This document shows, piece by piece, positions 1 through 8,483 of a stretch of 64,000 bases of DNA. A program made the translations under genes and the position numbers. The first letter of the stretch is position 1, and each line of letters starts with the position of its first letter. This DNA is from Flavobacterium sp. ENC. Lineage in GTDB: Bacteria; Bacteroidota; Bacteroidia; Flavobacteriales; Flavobacteriaceae. The notes beneath the pieces are model-generated. The model worked only from the letters and a program-made list of their open reading frames with translations. It searched no databases and was not told the DNA's origin. Location of the stretch: positions 97,150 to 161,149 of the forward strand of contig NZ_JAJMOY010000009.1 in the NCBI RefSeq assembly GCF_020991415.1, in the 5' to 3' direction.

Positions 1-144
1 TCTTACACTTATAGTGATACTCCGGTTTTTTATATTGATCCCAAGCCCATTGCAATTCCGAATATTCAGAATAAAGTAGAAATCATTCCTGAAATTGCTT
101 CTGAAGGAGTGGCGATTTTAAGAGACCGTTTAAAATCAATTTAA
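1..144 (+). CDS. Partial CDS, probable C-terminus of a SIR2-family NAD-dependent deacylase
   Basis: An open frame enters from the left edge and stops at TAA 142-144, giving the last 47 residues of a protein. The segment reads FYIDPKPIAIPN followed by an EIIPEIASEG stretch. From memory this resembles the C-terminal strand and helix of bacterial CobB/sirtuin deacylases, where an IDP-K-P element is followed by a short helix of the Rossmann domain. The NAD-binding and catalytic regions lie outside the window, so identity rests on weak local similarity. purB follows 80 bp downstream in the same direction but has its own promoter-like sequence. Open frame certain, family name tentative. Confidence 0.55.
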   Translation, partial: SYTYSDTPVFYIDPKPIAIPNIQNKVEIIPEIASEGVAILRDRLKSI

Positions 145-190
145 AAGTACAATTGCCCGTTTTGATGCCTTCTAATCCCCAAATTCTGTT

Positions 191-198
191 TATATTTG
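191..198 (+). promoter_or_regulatory. Candidate -7 box upstream of purB
   Basis: TATATTTG matches the Bacteroidota -7 consensus TAnnTTTG and lies 26 bases before the purB start codon. A TTTG occurs at 161-164, but the 26-nt gap is longer than the usual 19-21, so the -33 element is uncertain. Confidence 0.5.
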
Positions 199-223
199 CA
201 CCTTTCGAACAAACAACATAACA

Positions 224-1570
224 ATGACTACTTTAAACGAATTGAATGCTATTTCTCCAATTGACGGAAGATATAGAAGTAAAACCCTTTCATTAGCGCC
301 TTTTTTCTCTGAAGAAGCCTTAATCAAATACCGTGTACTGGTTGAAATTGAATACTTTATTGCCTTGTGCGAAGTGCCATTACCACAACTAAAAGATGTA
401 AACCCGAATTTATTTGACAGTTTACGTAACATCTATAAAAACTTTTCTACTGAAGATGCCCTTTGGATCAAAGAAACAGAAAAAGTGACCAATCACGATG
501 TAAAAGCAGTGGAGTATTTTATCAAAGATGCTTTTGAAAAACTGGGTTTATCTCAATACAAAGAATTCATTCACTTCGGATTAACTTCTCAGGATATTAA
601 CAACACTGCAATTCCGCTTTCTACAAAAGAAGCTTTTGAGCAGGTTTATATGCCATCCTTAATTTCTCTAATTTCAAAATTAAAAGAATTAAGCACAGAA
701 TGGGCAGCCATTCCAATGTTGGCGCGTACACACGGACAGCCGGCTTCCCCTACCCGTTTAGGAAAGGAAATTCTGGTTTTCGTGGAGCGTTTGGAAGAGC
801 AGCTTCGTCTGTTGTTCAACGTTCCGTTTGCGGCGAAATTTGGCGGGGCGACCGGAAATTACAACGCACATCATGTAGCCTATCCGCAAATCGACTGGAA
901 ACAGTTTGGAAGCAAATTTGTTGAAACTGGTCTTGGCTTACACCATTCCTTTCCAACCACACAAATTGAACATTACGATCATTTCGCAGCATTTTTCGAT
1001 GCTTTAAAAAGAATCAACACGATCATTATAGATTTGGACCGTGACATCTGGACATATGTTTCGATGGATTATTTCAAACAAAAAATCAAAGAAGGTGAAA
1101 TCGGATCATCGGCTATGCCACATAAAGTAAACCCGATTGATTTTGAAAACTCTGAAGGAAACTTAGGAATAGCAAATGCTATTTTTGAGCATTTATCGGC
1201 TAAATTACCAATCTCAAGATTACAGCGTGATTTGACTGACAGTACGGTGCTGCGTAATATTGGCGTTCCGATCGGACACACCATTATTGCTTTTGAAGCT
1301 TCCCTGAAAGGGCTGAACAAATTACTTCTGAACGAAGCTAAATTTGCTGAAGATTTAGAAAAAAACTGGGCCGTTGTAGCCGAGGCGATTCAGACGATTT
1401 TGCGTCGTGAAGCGTATCCGAATCCTTACGAAGCTTTAAAAGGCCTGACCCGGACAAACGAAGCAATTGACAAAAAAGCAATTCATAATTTTATTGCGAC
1501 TTTAGAAGTTTCTGATGCTGTAAGAGCAGAATTAATGGCAATAACACCTGCTAATTACGTCGGAATCTAA
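224..1570 (+). CDS. purB: Adenylosuccinate lyase PurB
   Basis: This 448-residue cytoplasmic enzyme of the fumarase/aspartase superfamily cleaves SAICAR to AICAR and adenylosuccinate to AMP, each with release of fumarate, in purine synthesis. The superfamily signature GSSAMPHKVNP sits near residues 292-302 and is followed by the expected ENSEG segment. TSQDINNTA and ARTHGQPASPT supply further conserved active-site regions. Length is normal for the short bacterial form. The ATG lies just behind a TATATTTG promoter box. A strong hairpin terminator follows at once, so the gene is probably transcribed alone. Confidence 0.96.
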   Translation: MTTLNELNAISPIDGRYRSKTLSLAPFFSEEALIKYRVLVEIEYFIALCEVPLPQLKDVNPNLFDSLRNIYKNFSTEDALWIKETEKVTNHDVKAVEYFIKDAFEKLGLSQYKEFIHFGLTSQDINNTAIPLSTKEAFEQVYMPSLISLISKLKELSTEWAAIPMLARTHGQPASPTRLGKEILVFVERLEEQLRLLFNVPFAAKFGGATGNYNAHHVAYPQIDWKQFGSKFVETGLGLHHSFPTTQIEHYDHFAAFFDALKRINTIIIDLDRDIWTYVSMDYFKQKIKEGEIGSSAMPHKVNPIDFENSEGNLGIANAIFEHLSAKLPISRLQRDLTDSTVLRNIGVPIGHTIIAFEASLKGLNKLLLNEAKFAEDLEKNWAVVAEAIQTILRREAYPNPYEALKGLTRTNEAIDKKAIHNFIATLEVSDAVRAELMAITPANYVGI

Positions 1571-1592
1571 ATAAAACACAAAATATTCTCTC

Positions 1593-1624
1593 AAAAAAAG
1601 CTATCTTTATCGATAGCTTTTTTT
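1593..1624 (+). terminator. Intrinsic terminator of purB
   Basis: AAAAAAAGCTATC pairs with GATAGCTTTTTTT around a 6-nt loop. The stem starts 22 nt after the purB stop and ends in a T-run. Confidence 0.9.
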
Positions 1625-1808
1625 ATTAAATACCATAGGAAGTTAGTCCGGATTGAAATAAAAAGCCTTTTGTGAAAAAAATGTTCTTTTTTTGACTGTT
1701 ACAGAGCGACAATCAAAAGCTGCTCTGACGGTTACAAAAAAAGGGTTGTTTTGAGTAAAAGCCTGGAATGGAAAACCGGATTAAGCTCCTGGAAAAACAC
1801 CTCCTTAT

Positions 1809-4043
1809 ATGATTACCTTAAACGCCGCTGCCGCAACTACACACCATTTACAACCTTTAATCAGCGACCTCGGATTGATTCTGATTACCGCCGGAATTGC
1901 TGTGCTCTTATTTAAAAAAATGAAACAGCCTCTTGTTTTAGGCTATTTGATTGCCGGATTCCTCGCAGGAAACCACTTTGATTTCTTCCCTTCCATTACC
2001 GAAATGAAAAGCGTTGAAGTCTGGGCAGAAATCGGAGTAATTATTCTCCTCTTCAGCCTGGGGCTCGAATTCAGTTTTAAAAAATTAATGAAAGTCGGCG
2101 GAACCGCCTCTATTACTGCCATCACTCAGATTATCACCATGGTGATTATTGGTTATCTCGCCGGACAATGGATGGGCTGGTCGCAGATGGACAGTATTTT
2201 TCTGGGTGTCATTTTATCTATTTCTTCCACTACAATAATCTTAAAAACCTTTGATGAACTTGGTGTAAAAGCGCAGAAATTTGCCGGAATTGTGATCGGC
2301 TCCCTAATCGTACAGGATATTGTAGCTATTTTAATGATGGTTTTACTTTCGACCATTGCCGTAAGCCAGCAATTTTCCGGAAGTGAATTAATGATGTCGG
2401 TTCTAAAGTTGATTTTCTTTCTAACGGCCTGGTTTGTGGGCGGTATCTTTTTTATTCCGACGCTTCTTAAAAAAGCCAAACATTTACTGACAGATGAAAT
2501 GCTGCTTATTATCTCCCTTGCCTTGTGCTTAATGATGGTAAGTTTTGCCTCCAATGTTGGTTTCTCTCCTGCCTTAGGTGCTTTTATAATGGGATCCATT
2601 ATTGCCGAAACTACTCAGGCCGAGCATATCGAGCATTTAATAAAACCCGTTAAGGATTTATTTGGCGCTATCTTTTTTGTATCAGTCGGAATGTTAATAG
2701 ACCCGAAAATGCTTTACGAACATGCCGTTCCGGTCGCTATCTTAACACTGCTCACGATCGTTGGCCAGTCGGTTAGTTCTACTATTGGAGCTTTACTGGC
2801 CGGACAGCCTTTAAAACAGTCCGTACAAACCGGAATGAGTTTGTCTCAGATTGGTGAGTTCTCGTTTATTATTGCCACACTCGGAATGACTTTAAACGTT
2901 ACCAGTTCCTTTTTATATCCGGTAGTAGTTGCGGTTTCTGCCGTTACTACTTTTACTACTCCGTTTATGGTAAAATACGCGGTTCCATTTTCAGAAATTT
3001 TGGAACGAAAACTTCCGAAAAAATGGGTCAAAAATATCAATCGCTACAGTGTAAACGCCCAGGCGATAAAATCGGTCAGTACCTGGCAGAAAGTACTGCA
3101 TGCTTATATTATTCAGATTATTTTACATACTATTGTTATTGTTGCCGTAATCTTACTATCGTCAAAATTCGTAGCGCCGTTGGTGGTGGATACGCGATTC
3201 GGAAACACATTGGCCGCACTGATCACCCTGATCATAATTGCTCCGTTTTTATGGGCACTTTCACTGCGACGCATTGCAGTCGAAGAAGTAGAGGAATTAT
3301 GGGCAGAACGAAAATACAGAGGTGCCCTTTTGATGCTGATTCTGATTAGAATGAGCCTTGGTCTGTTCTTTGTTGGTTTTTTACTGAACATCTTCTTTTC
3401 TCCTTTAATCGCTTTGATTGCATTGGTGATTGCGATTGGAGCCTATCAGATCTTCCCTAAAAAGCTGAACGAACAATACCATAAAATAGAAAATCACTTC
3501 TTAAAAAACCTGAACGATCGTGAAAACAAAAAAATTGACAGAAGATATGCCAACTTAATGCCATGGGACGGCCACATGTCATTTTTTGATATTGGAAAAG
3601 AATCGAATCTGGCAGGTAAAACGCTGGAAGAATTAAGAATCAGGGAGCAATTAGGAATCAATATTGCTTATATAAAACGTGGAGAGGTCACTATACCAAT
3701 TCCAACCAAAAACGAGCGCCTGTTCCCCGGTGATGAAATCTGTGTTATTGGTACCGACGCCCAGGTAACCGAATTCACAAAATTTCTAAATCAAAATGAA
3801 ATGGAAGCTCCTGCAAAAGTAGAGGAGGCTAATATAGTGTTACGCCAGCTCGAAGTTTCCCAGGAAGAATTTATTCAAAAATCTATCGGTCAATTCAGAA
3901 CTAAGACAAACGGAATGGTGGTCGGAATTGAGCGAAACGGAAACAGGATACTAAATCCGGAATCCAGTTTAGTCTTAGAGAAAAATGATATTCTTTGGGT
4001 GGTTGGAGACAAAAAAAGAATGTCTGATTTGTTAAGGTCCTAA
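1809..4043 (+). CDS. CPA2-family monovalent cation:proton antiporter with two C-terminal RCK_C-like domains
   Basis: A 744-residue membrane protein whose first ~560 residues form many hydrophobic helices of the Na+/H+ exchanger fold (KefB/KefC-like, CPA2 family). Recognisable pieces include GYLIAGFLAG, LLFSLGLEFSF, the SISSTTIILK segment and SLSQIGEFSFIIA. The cytoplasmic tail carries two RCK_C/TrkA-C-like modules, roughly residues 590-659 and 675-744, each ending in a gDeicviG / nDilwvvG strand. No NAD-binding RCK_N Rossmann domain is visible between membrane and tail, unlike KefB. It likely exchanges K+ or Na+ for H+, with the tail as a ligand-sensing gate. Substrate is not decidable from sequence. 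Confidence 0.88.
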   Translation: MITLNAAAATTHHLQPLISDLGLILITAGIAVLLFKKMKQPLVLGYLIAGFLAGNHFDFFPSITEMKSVEVWAEIGVIILLFSLGLEFSFKKLMKVGGTASITAITQIITMVIIGYLAGQWMGWSQMDSIFLGVILSISSTTIILKTFDELGVKAQKFAGIVIGSLIVQDIVAILMMVLLSTIAVSQQFSGSELMMSVLKLIFFLTAWFVGGIFFIPTLLKKAKHLLTDEMLLIISLALCLMMVSFASNVGFSPALGAFIMGSIIAETTQAEHIEHLIKPVKDLFGAIFFVSVGMLIDPKMLYEHAVPVAILTLLTIVGQSVSSTIGALLAGQPLKQSVQTGMSLSQIGEFSFIIATLGMTLNVTSSFLYPVVVAVSAVTTFTTPFMVKYAVPFSEILERKLPKKWVKNINRYSVNAQAIKSVSTWQKVLHAYIIQIILHTIVIVAVILLSSKFVAPLVVDTRFGNTLAALITLIIIAPFLWALSLRRIAVEEVEELWAERKYRGALLMLILIRMSLGLFFVGFLLNIFFSPLIALIALVIAIGAYQIFPKKLNEQYHKIENHFLKNLNDRENKKIDRRYANLMPWDGHMSFFDIGKESNLAGKTLEELRIREQLGINIAYIKRGEVTIPIPTKNERLFPGDEICVIGTDAQVTEFTKFLNQNEMEAPAKVEEANIVLRQLEVSQEEFIQKSIGQFRTKTNGMVVGIERNGNRILNPESSLVLEKNDILWVVGDKKRMSDLLRS

Positions 4044-4129
4044 GAGGTTAAGGTTCTAAGGTACTGAGTAAAAAAAAGGTTCTAAGTTTTCACAATAGAA
4101 AAAACTTAGAACCTTAGTACCTCAGAACC
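4032..4129. repeat. GGTTCTAAG-word inverted repeat between convergent genes
   Basis: The word GGTTCTAAG and variants recur from the last codons of the antiporter to the end of the peroxiredoxin gene. Inner arms 4078-4090 and 4101-4113 are a perfect 13-bp inverted repeat with a 10-nt loop. Outer arms 4052-4068 and 4113-4129 match at 15 of 17 positions. It may serve as a two-way terminator for the convergent pair. The same words recur near 7068-7105 and 29216-29226. Confidence 0.85.
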
Positions 4130-4137
4130 TCAGTCCC

Positions 4138-4776
4138 TTATTTATTAGGCTGCGGAGTCATTCGTAAATACGGTTTGATTGGCGTATGCCCTTTTGGGAA
4201 TTTCGCCGGAATATCACTATCCGGAACTGCTGGTGTAATGACCACATCTTCTCCGTCTTTCCAGTTTGCAGGAGTTGCCACGCTGTAATTTGCTGTTAAT
4301 TGCAAACTATCGATAACACGAAGCAGTTCTTCAAAATTTCTTCCTGTAGAAGCCGGATAAGTCAATGTCAATTTTATTTTTTTGTCAGGACCAATTACAA
4401 AAACCGAACGCACCGTAAATTTCTCACTGGCGTTTGGGTGTAACATGTCATATAAAGTTGCAATCTTTTTATCTTCATCAGCGATTATTGGAAAATTAAC
4501 CGTTGTATTTTGAGTTTCGTTAATATCTTTGATCCATTCTTTGTGGGACTCCAGACCATCAACGCTCAATGCTATTACCTTTGTATTTCTTTTTGTAAAC
4601 TCAGGAACATAATTGGCAACTGTACCTAATTCAGTGGTACAAACAGGGGTAAAATCTGCAGGATGCGAAAATAAAACGCCCCATGAATCCCCTAACCATT
4701 CATGAAAATGAATTGTTCCTTCTGTTGTTTCGGCCTGAAAATCCGGAGCTATATCGCCTAATCGTAATGTTGACAT
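4138..4776 (-). CDS. 1-Cys peroxiredoxin (Prx6 type)
   Basis: A 212-residue cytoplasmic thiol peroxidase that reduces H2O2 and organic hydroperoxides. The peroxidatic motif reads FSHPADFTPVCTTELG with Cys46 as nucleophile. Cys46 is the only cysteine in the protein, so there is no internal resolving Cys, and the long C-terminal extension (TPANWKDGEDVVI onward) is typical of the Prx6 subfamily. Such enzymes need an external thiol for recycling. The gene stands alone, convergent with the antiporter. No OxyR-type site was recognised upstream. Confidence 0.95.
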   Translation of the reverse strand: MSTLRLGDIAPDFQAETTEGTIHFHEWLGDSWGVLFSHPADFTPVCTTELGTVANYVPEFTKRNTKVIALSVDGLESHKEWIKDINETQNTTVNFPIIADEDKKIATLYDMLHPNASEKFTVRSVFVIGPDKKIKLTLTYPASTGRNFEELLRVIDSLQLTANYSVATPANWKDGEDVVITPAVPDSDIPAKFPKGHTPIKPYLRMTPQPNK

Positions 4777-4927
4777 AATTTAAAGTTTTTTAGTTCCTCT
4801 AAAATTAATAAAAAAATAGTTAAAAAAAACTAAACTCTACCTTTTCTATCAATTTTAAGAGAATAAATTATTTCTTGTTTTGAATGTTTGGCAGAAAATA
4901 AGCTAAAACTCCAATTAAGGGTAAAAT

Positions 4928-5838
4928 TTATATAAAACTAACGATAAAATACCACAGCGAAAGAGTTACGAAGGAAACCGGTATTCCGAAACCAATCATC
5001 ATGCTGCTTAATTTAGGTTTTAATCCGTATGTCGAAGCCAGAATTGCACCTGTGATCATGGGTGCCATCGCCATTTCCATAATAGTTATTTTAATTACCT
5101 CAGAATACTGCCTTAAGATCAAAACATATAAAACGAGGATTATCAGAGGAGCCAGAATTAATTTATAAAGAAGTCCGAGCTGCAAAAATTTCCAGTGTCT
5201 GCTTTTCCGGTCAAACGTAAGCTGCAATCCAACTGAAAGCAGCGCTAAAGGCGTGACAAAACTTCCGATTTTCAATAGAACAGCTTGTAAGTCGTCGTTA
5301 AATTCAAAGCTAAAAACATTCATCAGGCAGGCAAAAACGAAAGTCAGGAAAGGTGGAAAAAGTGCCACTTTTTTTATAATTCCGAAAGTGTCAGGACTTC
5401 CCTTAGAATAAAAAGCAGCCACGAAAACGCCCAAAGTCGAAACCACAACAAAGGTTCCCGGCTGATCGACAAGAACTGCTGTTTCCAAACCTTTTTTTCC
5501 AAATAAGGCTTCAATTATCGGATAACCCAAAAAGGAACTGTTACTTAATCCTGCGGTTAGGATCATACAGCCAATCAGTTTATTCGACCAGCCCAGCCGT
5601 TTTCCTAAAAAATGAAAAAATATAAAAGCCAACAGAAAACTAATCCAGCCCGCTCCTATCGGAACAATAATTCCGGATTCCAATTTATTTTCGGGATATG
5701 GTATAAGGTAATCGCTGGCAGGCAAAAATAAATGACAATTTTGTTTAAATGCTTGTAGATATGCACCGGAAACTGCTTTATTCTTTGCAAAAGCAAACCT
5801 AAAGCCAGGAAGAAGAATATTAGAATAAAGTTGTTCAT
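4928..5838 (-). pseudogene. AEC-family (auxin efflux carrier-like) transporter, interrupted by a one-base frameshift
   Basis: Two overlapping frames together make one AEC-family permease of about 303 residues. The upstream frame (ATG at 5836-5838) encodes the first two membrane segments and ends ...NWNPELLFR-stop. The downstream frame resumes as VPIGAGWISFLL and continues to the TAA at 4928. Restoring one C/G in the TTC-CGA run at about 5660-5663 yields ELLFPIGAGWI, the continuation expected for the family. No other lesion is visible, so either the break is recent or it is an assembly error. The downstream frame alone (from an in-frame ATG at 5723-5725) would lack helices 1-2. A functional gene would export small organic acids or similar solutes. 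Confidence 0.85.
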
Positions 5839-5853
5839 AGTACAGGATCAGGA

Positions 5854-5861
5854 CAAAAATA
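5854..5861 (-). promoter_or_regulatory. Candidate -7 box for the AEC gene
   Basis: On the minus strand TATTTTTG matches TAnnTTTG and lies 15 nt before the ATG of the frameshifted AEC gene. An intact promoter fits recent inactivation. Confidence 0.45.
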
Positions 5862-5928
5862 GCGATTTATAAAACACTGAAGAACATTAATTTTTAGTTA
5901 AAACTTTTTTTTACTGAATAAAACGTTT

Positions 5929-5936
5929 TACATTTG
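5929..5936 (+). promoter_or_regulatory. Candidate -7 box for the Rrf2 regulator
   Basis: TACATTTG matches TAnnTTTG and ends 19 nt before the start codon. The shared TGTAAC...TTAC motif begins inside this box, so a bound repressor would cover the transcription start. Confidence 0.55.
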
Positions 5937-5953
5937 TAACATATTTTATTACA
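5935..5953 (+). promoter_or_regulatory. Candidate operator, copy 1 (autoregulation of the Rrf2 gene)
   Basis: TGTAACATATTTTATTACA contains the inverted ends GTAA...TTAC. A near-identical 18-nt copy lies at 6383-6400 upstream of the partner gene. Position over the promoter suggests repression by the adjacent regulator (inference). Confidence 0.6.
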
Positions 5954-5955
5954 GT

Positions 5956-6363
5956 ATGATTTCAGGTAAGTTTGCCATAACGATTCACATTTTAACTTTA
6001 CTCACTAAATTCCCGAATGATTTTTTGTCATCCGAATTTATTGCAGGAAGCATGAACCTCAACCCTGTTTTGGTTCGTAAAGAAATTGCGAATCTGAAAG
6101 CACACCATATTGTAGAAAGTAAAGAAGGTAAAAACGGAGGTACAAAATTATCTAAGAAAGCTTCAGCTATCACTTTAAAGGAAATATTCGAACTTACTTT
6201 TGACAATATCAATTTAGGCTATGCCAAAAACCAGCCGAATCCTGACTGTCCGGTTGGGAAAAAAGTCAATCAAAATTTGGCTGAATTATATGCGGACATC
6301 AATGAAAATGTAGGTTTACAATTGAAAAAAATCACACTGGAAGATTTTTCGAGTCAGTTCTAA
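5956..6363 (+). CDS. Rrf2-family transcriptional regulator (YwnA-like)
   Basis: A 135-residue winged-helix regulator. The recognition region NLNPVLVRKEIANL and the wing GGTKLSKKASAITL are typical of Rrf2 proteins. Only one cysteine is present (Cys98, NPDCPVG), so it cannot hold the three-Cys Fe-S cluster of IscR or NsrR and is closer to the YwnA/CymR-type group. An NAD(P)-binding protein follows 54 bp downstream, an arrangement also known for ywnA/ywnB in Bacillus. The same 18-nt motif precedes both genes, which suggests autoregulation plus control of the reductase. The inducing signal is unknown; redox or electrophile stress is plausible. Confidence 0.9.
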   Translation: MISGKFAITIHILTLLTKFPNDFLSSEFIAGSMNLNPVLVRKEIANLKAHHIVESKEGKNGGTKLSKKASAITLKEIFELTFDNINLGYAKNQPNPDCPVGKKVNQNLAELYADINENVGLQLKKITLEDFSSQF

Positions 6364-6382
6364 CCCTTTTTTTATACAAAAC

Positions 6383-6400
6383 TGTAACATTTTTTATTAC
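6383..6400 (+). promoter_or_regulatory. Candidate operator, copy 2 (upstream of the NAD(P)-binding gene)
   Basis: TGTAACATTTTTTATTAC differs from the copy at 5935 by one base over 18 and ends 17 nt before the start codon of the next gene. Confidence 0.6.
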
Positions 6401-6417
6401 TAATTAAATTATATATT

Positions 6418-7059
6418 ATGAAAATTGCAATCATTGGAGCTACAGGATTTGTCGGCTCAGCTATCTTAAACGAATTAGCATCCAGAAACCAGGACATCAC
6501 AGCGATCGCCAGAACTCCAAAAGAAACATCAAATGCAAACTGGATAGCTACGGATATTTTTAATGTCGATGCATTGGCTGAAACTCTTAAAGGACACGAT
6601 GTTATTATTTCTGCTTATAATCCGGGATGGGCTAATCCTAATATTTATGAGGATTTTATCGCAGGATCTAAAGCCATTCAGGAAGCGGTAAAAAAATCCG
6701 GTGTGAAACGTTTTATCACGATTGGCGGTGCCGGAAGTTTGTTTGTAGCCCCGGGTTTACAAGCGGTGGACACACCTGATTTCCCAAAAGAATACCATGC
6801 CGGAGCAACTGCAGCAAGGGATTACCTGAATATTTTGAAAGAAGAAAAAGATCTGGACTGGGCCTTTTTTAGCCCTGCTTTTGAAATGCATCAGGGCATT
6901 ACAACCGGAAGAACAGGAAAATACCGTTTAGGTTTGGATAACCCGGTTTTTAACGACGAACAAAGAAGTATTCTTTCTGTTGAAGATTTGGCGGTTGTTA
7001 TTGCCGATGAAGCAGAAAATGCAAGACACCATCAGGTTCGTTTTACGGCGGCATATTAA
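6418..7059 (+). CDS. NAD(P)H-binding SDR-like oxidoreductase (YwnB / NmrA-like)
   Basis: A 213-residue atypical short-chain dehydrogenase. The N-terminal glycine motif GATGFVGS (residues 7-14) starts a Rossmann fold. The ADIVISAYNPG-like turn (VIISAYNPG) and the SGVKRFITIGGAGSL strand match the NmrA/BVR-B-like group that includes YwnB. No classical YxxxK catalytic pair is obvious, as in many members of this group. It follows an Rrf2 regulator with a shared upstream motif, so the pair is probably a small stress-inducible unit. Substrate is not known. Confidence 0.88.
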   Translation: MKIAIIGATGFVGSAILNELASRNQDITAIARTPKETSNANWIATDIFNVDALAETLKGHDVIISAYNPGWANPNIYEDFIAGSKAIQEAVKKSGVKRFITIGGAGSLFVAPGLQAVDTPDFPKEYHAGATAARDYLNILKEEKDLDWAFFSPAFEMHQGITTGRTGKYRLGLDNPVFNDEQRSILSVEDLAVVIADEAENARHHQVRFTAAY

Positions 7060-7063
7060 GGAG

Positions 7064-7306
7064 AAAAGGTTCTGAGGGTGAGGTTCTGAGGGGCTAAGTT
7101 CTTGAGTTTGGAAGTATTTTTTTTTGCCACGAATTTCGCGAATTTCCCGAATTTTTTATTGCTGTCATCCTGACGCAGGAAGGATCAAATTGATATTCTA
7201 CAAAGATTGGCGACTTTCTGTGTGGAGTTACGAGTGTGATCCTTCCTGTTTTAGGATGACAAAAGTCAAAAAAAAATTTGTGTAAATTCGTGTAATTCGT
7301 GGCAAA
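7064..7306. repeat. Composite nested inverted repeat (GGTTCTGAG, CACGAATT and GTCATCC families)
   Basis: This fills the 305-bp gap before meaB. First come GGTTCTGAG words (7068-7105). Then CACGAATT-type words at 7125-7157 (TGCCACGAATT) face their inverted partner (AATTCGTGGCA at 7294-7304). Nested inside, arms 7164-7187 and 7237-7260 match at 20 of 24 positions and start with GTCATCC. The whole could fold into a long hairpin of about 180 nt. No open frame and no promoter with canonical spacing was found. Confidence 0.85.
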
Positions 7307-7364
7307 CTAACTTTTTGAAACTGTCTTTGTTTTCTGTACTTTTACAAAAACCAAAAAGCACACT

Positions 7365-8456
7365 TTGTCAAGCTTAAAGAAACAATCAGGCAGTTTACAC
7401 GAAAAAGCTGGGATTTCACCTCCTGAAATCACCAATAGTGCTGCTATTCATCAGATTCAGAAAAACAGAAGAAAACAGCCTTCTGCGGCTGAATTAATAA
7501 ATGGAATCCTCGATCAGAACAGGACGGCTTTAAGCCGTGCCATAACTTTAGTAGAAAGCACTCATCCCGAACATGCTGAAAAAGCAAATGAAGTAATACA
7601 GGGCTGTCTTCCTCATGCCAATAAATCCGTACGCATTGGGATTACAGGTGTTCCGGGTGTTGGAAAAAGTACTTTTATAGAAGCCTTTGGTAAATTCCTG
7701 ACCGCTTTGGGGAAAAATGTGGCTGTATTGGCAGTTGACCCGAGCAGTTCACTTTCGCATGGAAGTATTCTGGGGGACAAAACCAGAATGGAAGAATTGG
7801 TAAAGGATGAAAATGCCTTCATAAGACCCAGTGCTTCCGGAGACACTTTGGGCGGCGTTGCAAGAAAAACCCGTGAATCGATTATTTTATGCGAAGCCGC
7901 AGGTTTTGACACCATTATTATCGAAACTGTTGGTGTTGGGCAAAGTGAAACGGCCGTACACAGTATGGTTGACTTTTTTCTGCTATTGAAAATTTCCGGT
8001 GCCGGCGATGAACTTCAGGGAATCAAACGCGGTATTATGGAAATGGCAGATGCTATTGTCATCAATAAAGCAGATGGTGACAACATCAAAAAAGCACAGC
8101 AGGCGAAACTGGAATTCAACAGGGCTTTGCATTTATTTCCACCCAAAAAATCAAACTGGCAGCCCAAAGTTACGACTTGTAGCGCCATCACCAATGAAGG
8201 GATTTCTGAAATCTGGGATACTATTTCCCAATATTTTGTACAGACTAATGCATCTGGTTTCTTTCAGGAAAAACGAAAAGACCAGAATCAGTTCTGGATG
8301 ATGGAAACTATCGATGAACATTTGAAATCAAACTTTTACAATCAGCCCGGGATTATTGGGCAATTGGAACAAATAAAAAAAGCGGTGCAAAATGATGAAA
8401 TATCACCTTTTGCAGCCGCCCGGTTTTTATTAAGTGAATATAAAAAACAGCTCTAA
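7365..8456 (+). CDS. meaB: Methylmalonyl-CoA mutase-associated GTPase MeaB
   Basis: A 363-residue G3E-family GTPase that protects and loads methylmalonyl-CoA mutase with adenosylcobalamin. The P-loop GVPGVGKS lies at residues 95-102. VDPSSSLSHGSILGDKTRM (switch region), ETVGVGQSE and the base-specificity motif NKAD all fit MeaB/ArgK. Initiation is read as TTG at 7365, since no ATG precedes the conserved N-terminal region. The mutase subunits it serves are encoded 41 kb downstream at 48625-52173 on the same strand. No promoter with canonical spacing was found in the repeat-filled gap upstream. Confidence 0.94.
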   Translation: MSSLKKQSGSLHEKAGISPPEITNSAAIHQIQKNRRKQPSAAELINGILDQNRTALSRAITLVESTHPEHAEKANEVIQGCLPHANKSVRIGITGVPGVGKSTFIEAFGKFLTALGKNVAVLAVDPSSSLSHGSILGDKTRMEELVKDENAFIRPSASGDTLGGVARKTRESIILCEAAGFDTIIIETVGVGQSETAVHSMVDFFLLLKISGAGDELQGIKRGIMEMADAIVINKADGDNIKKAQQAKLEFNRALHLFPPKKSNWQPKVTTCSAITNEGISEIWDTISQYFVQTNASGFFQEKRKDQNQFWMMETIDEHLKSNFYNQPGIIGQLEQIKKAVQNDEISPFAAARFLLSEYKKQL

Positions 8457-8483
8457 ATTCCTTAAAGCTTTTTTTAATTTCAT

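Noticed and set aside
5656..5838. Two separate small membrane proteins instead of a frameshifted AEC gene
   Set aside because: One restored base joins them into a normal AEC sequence across the junction, which would not be expected by chance. No slippery heptamer supports programmed frameshifting.
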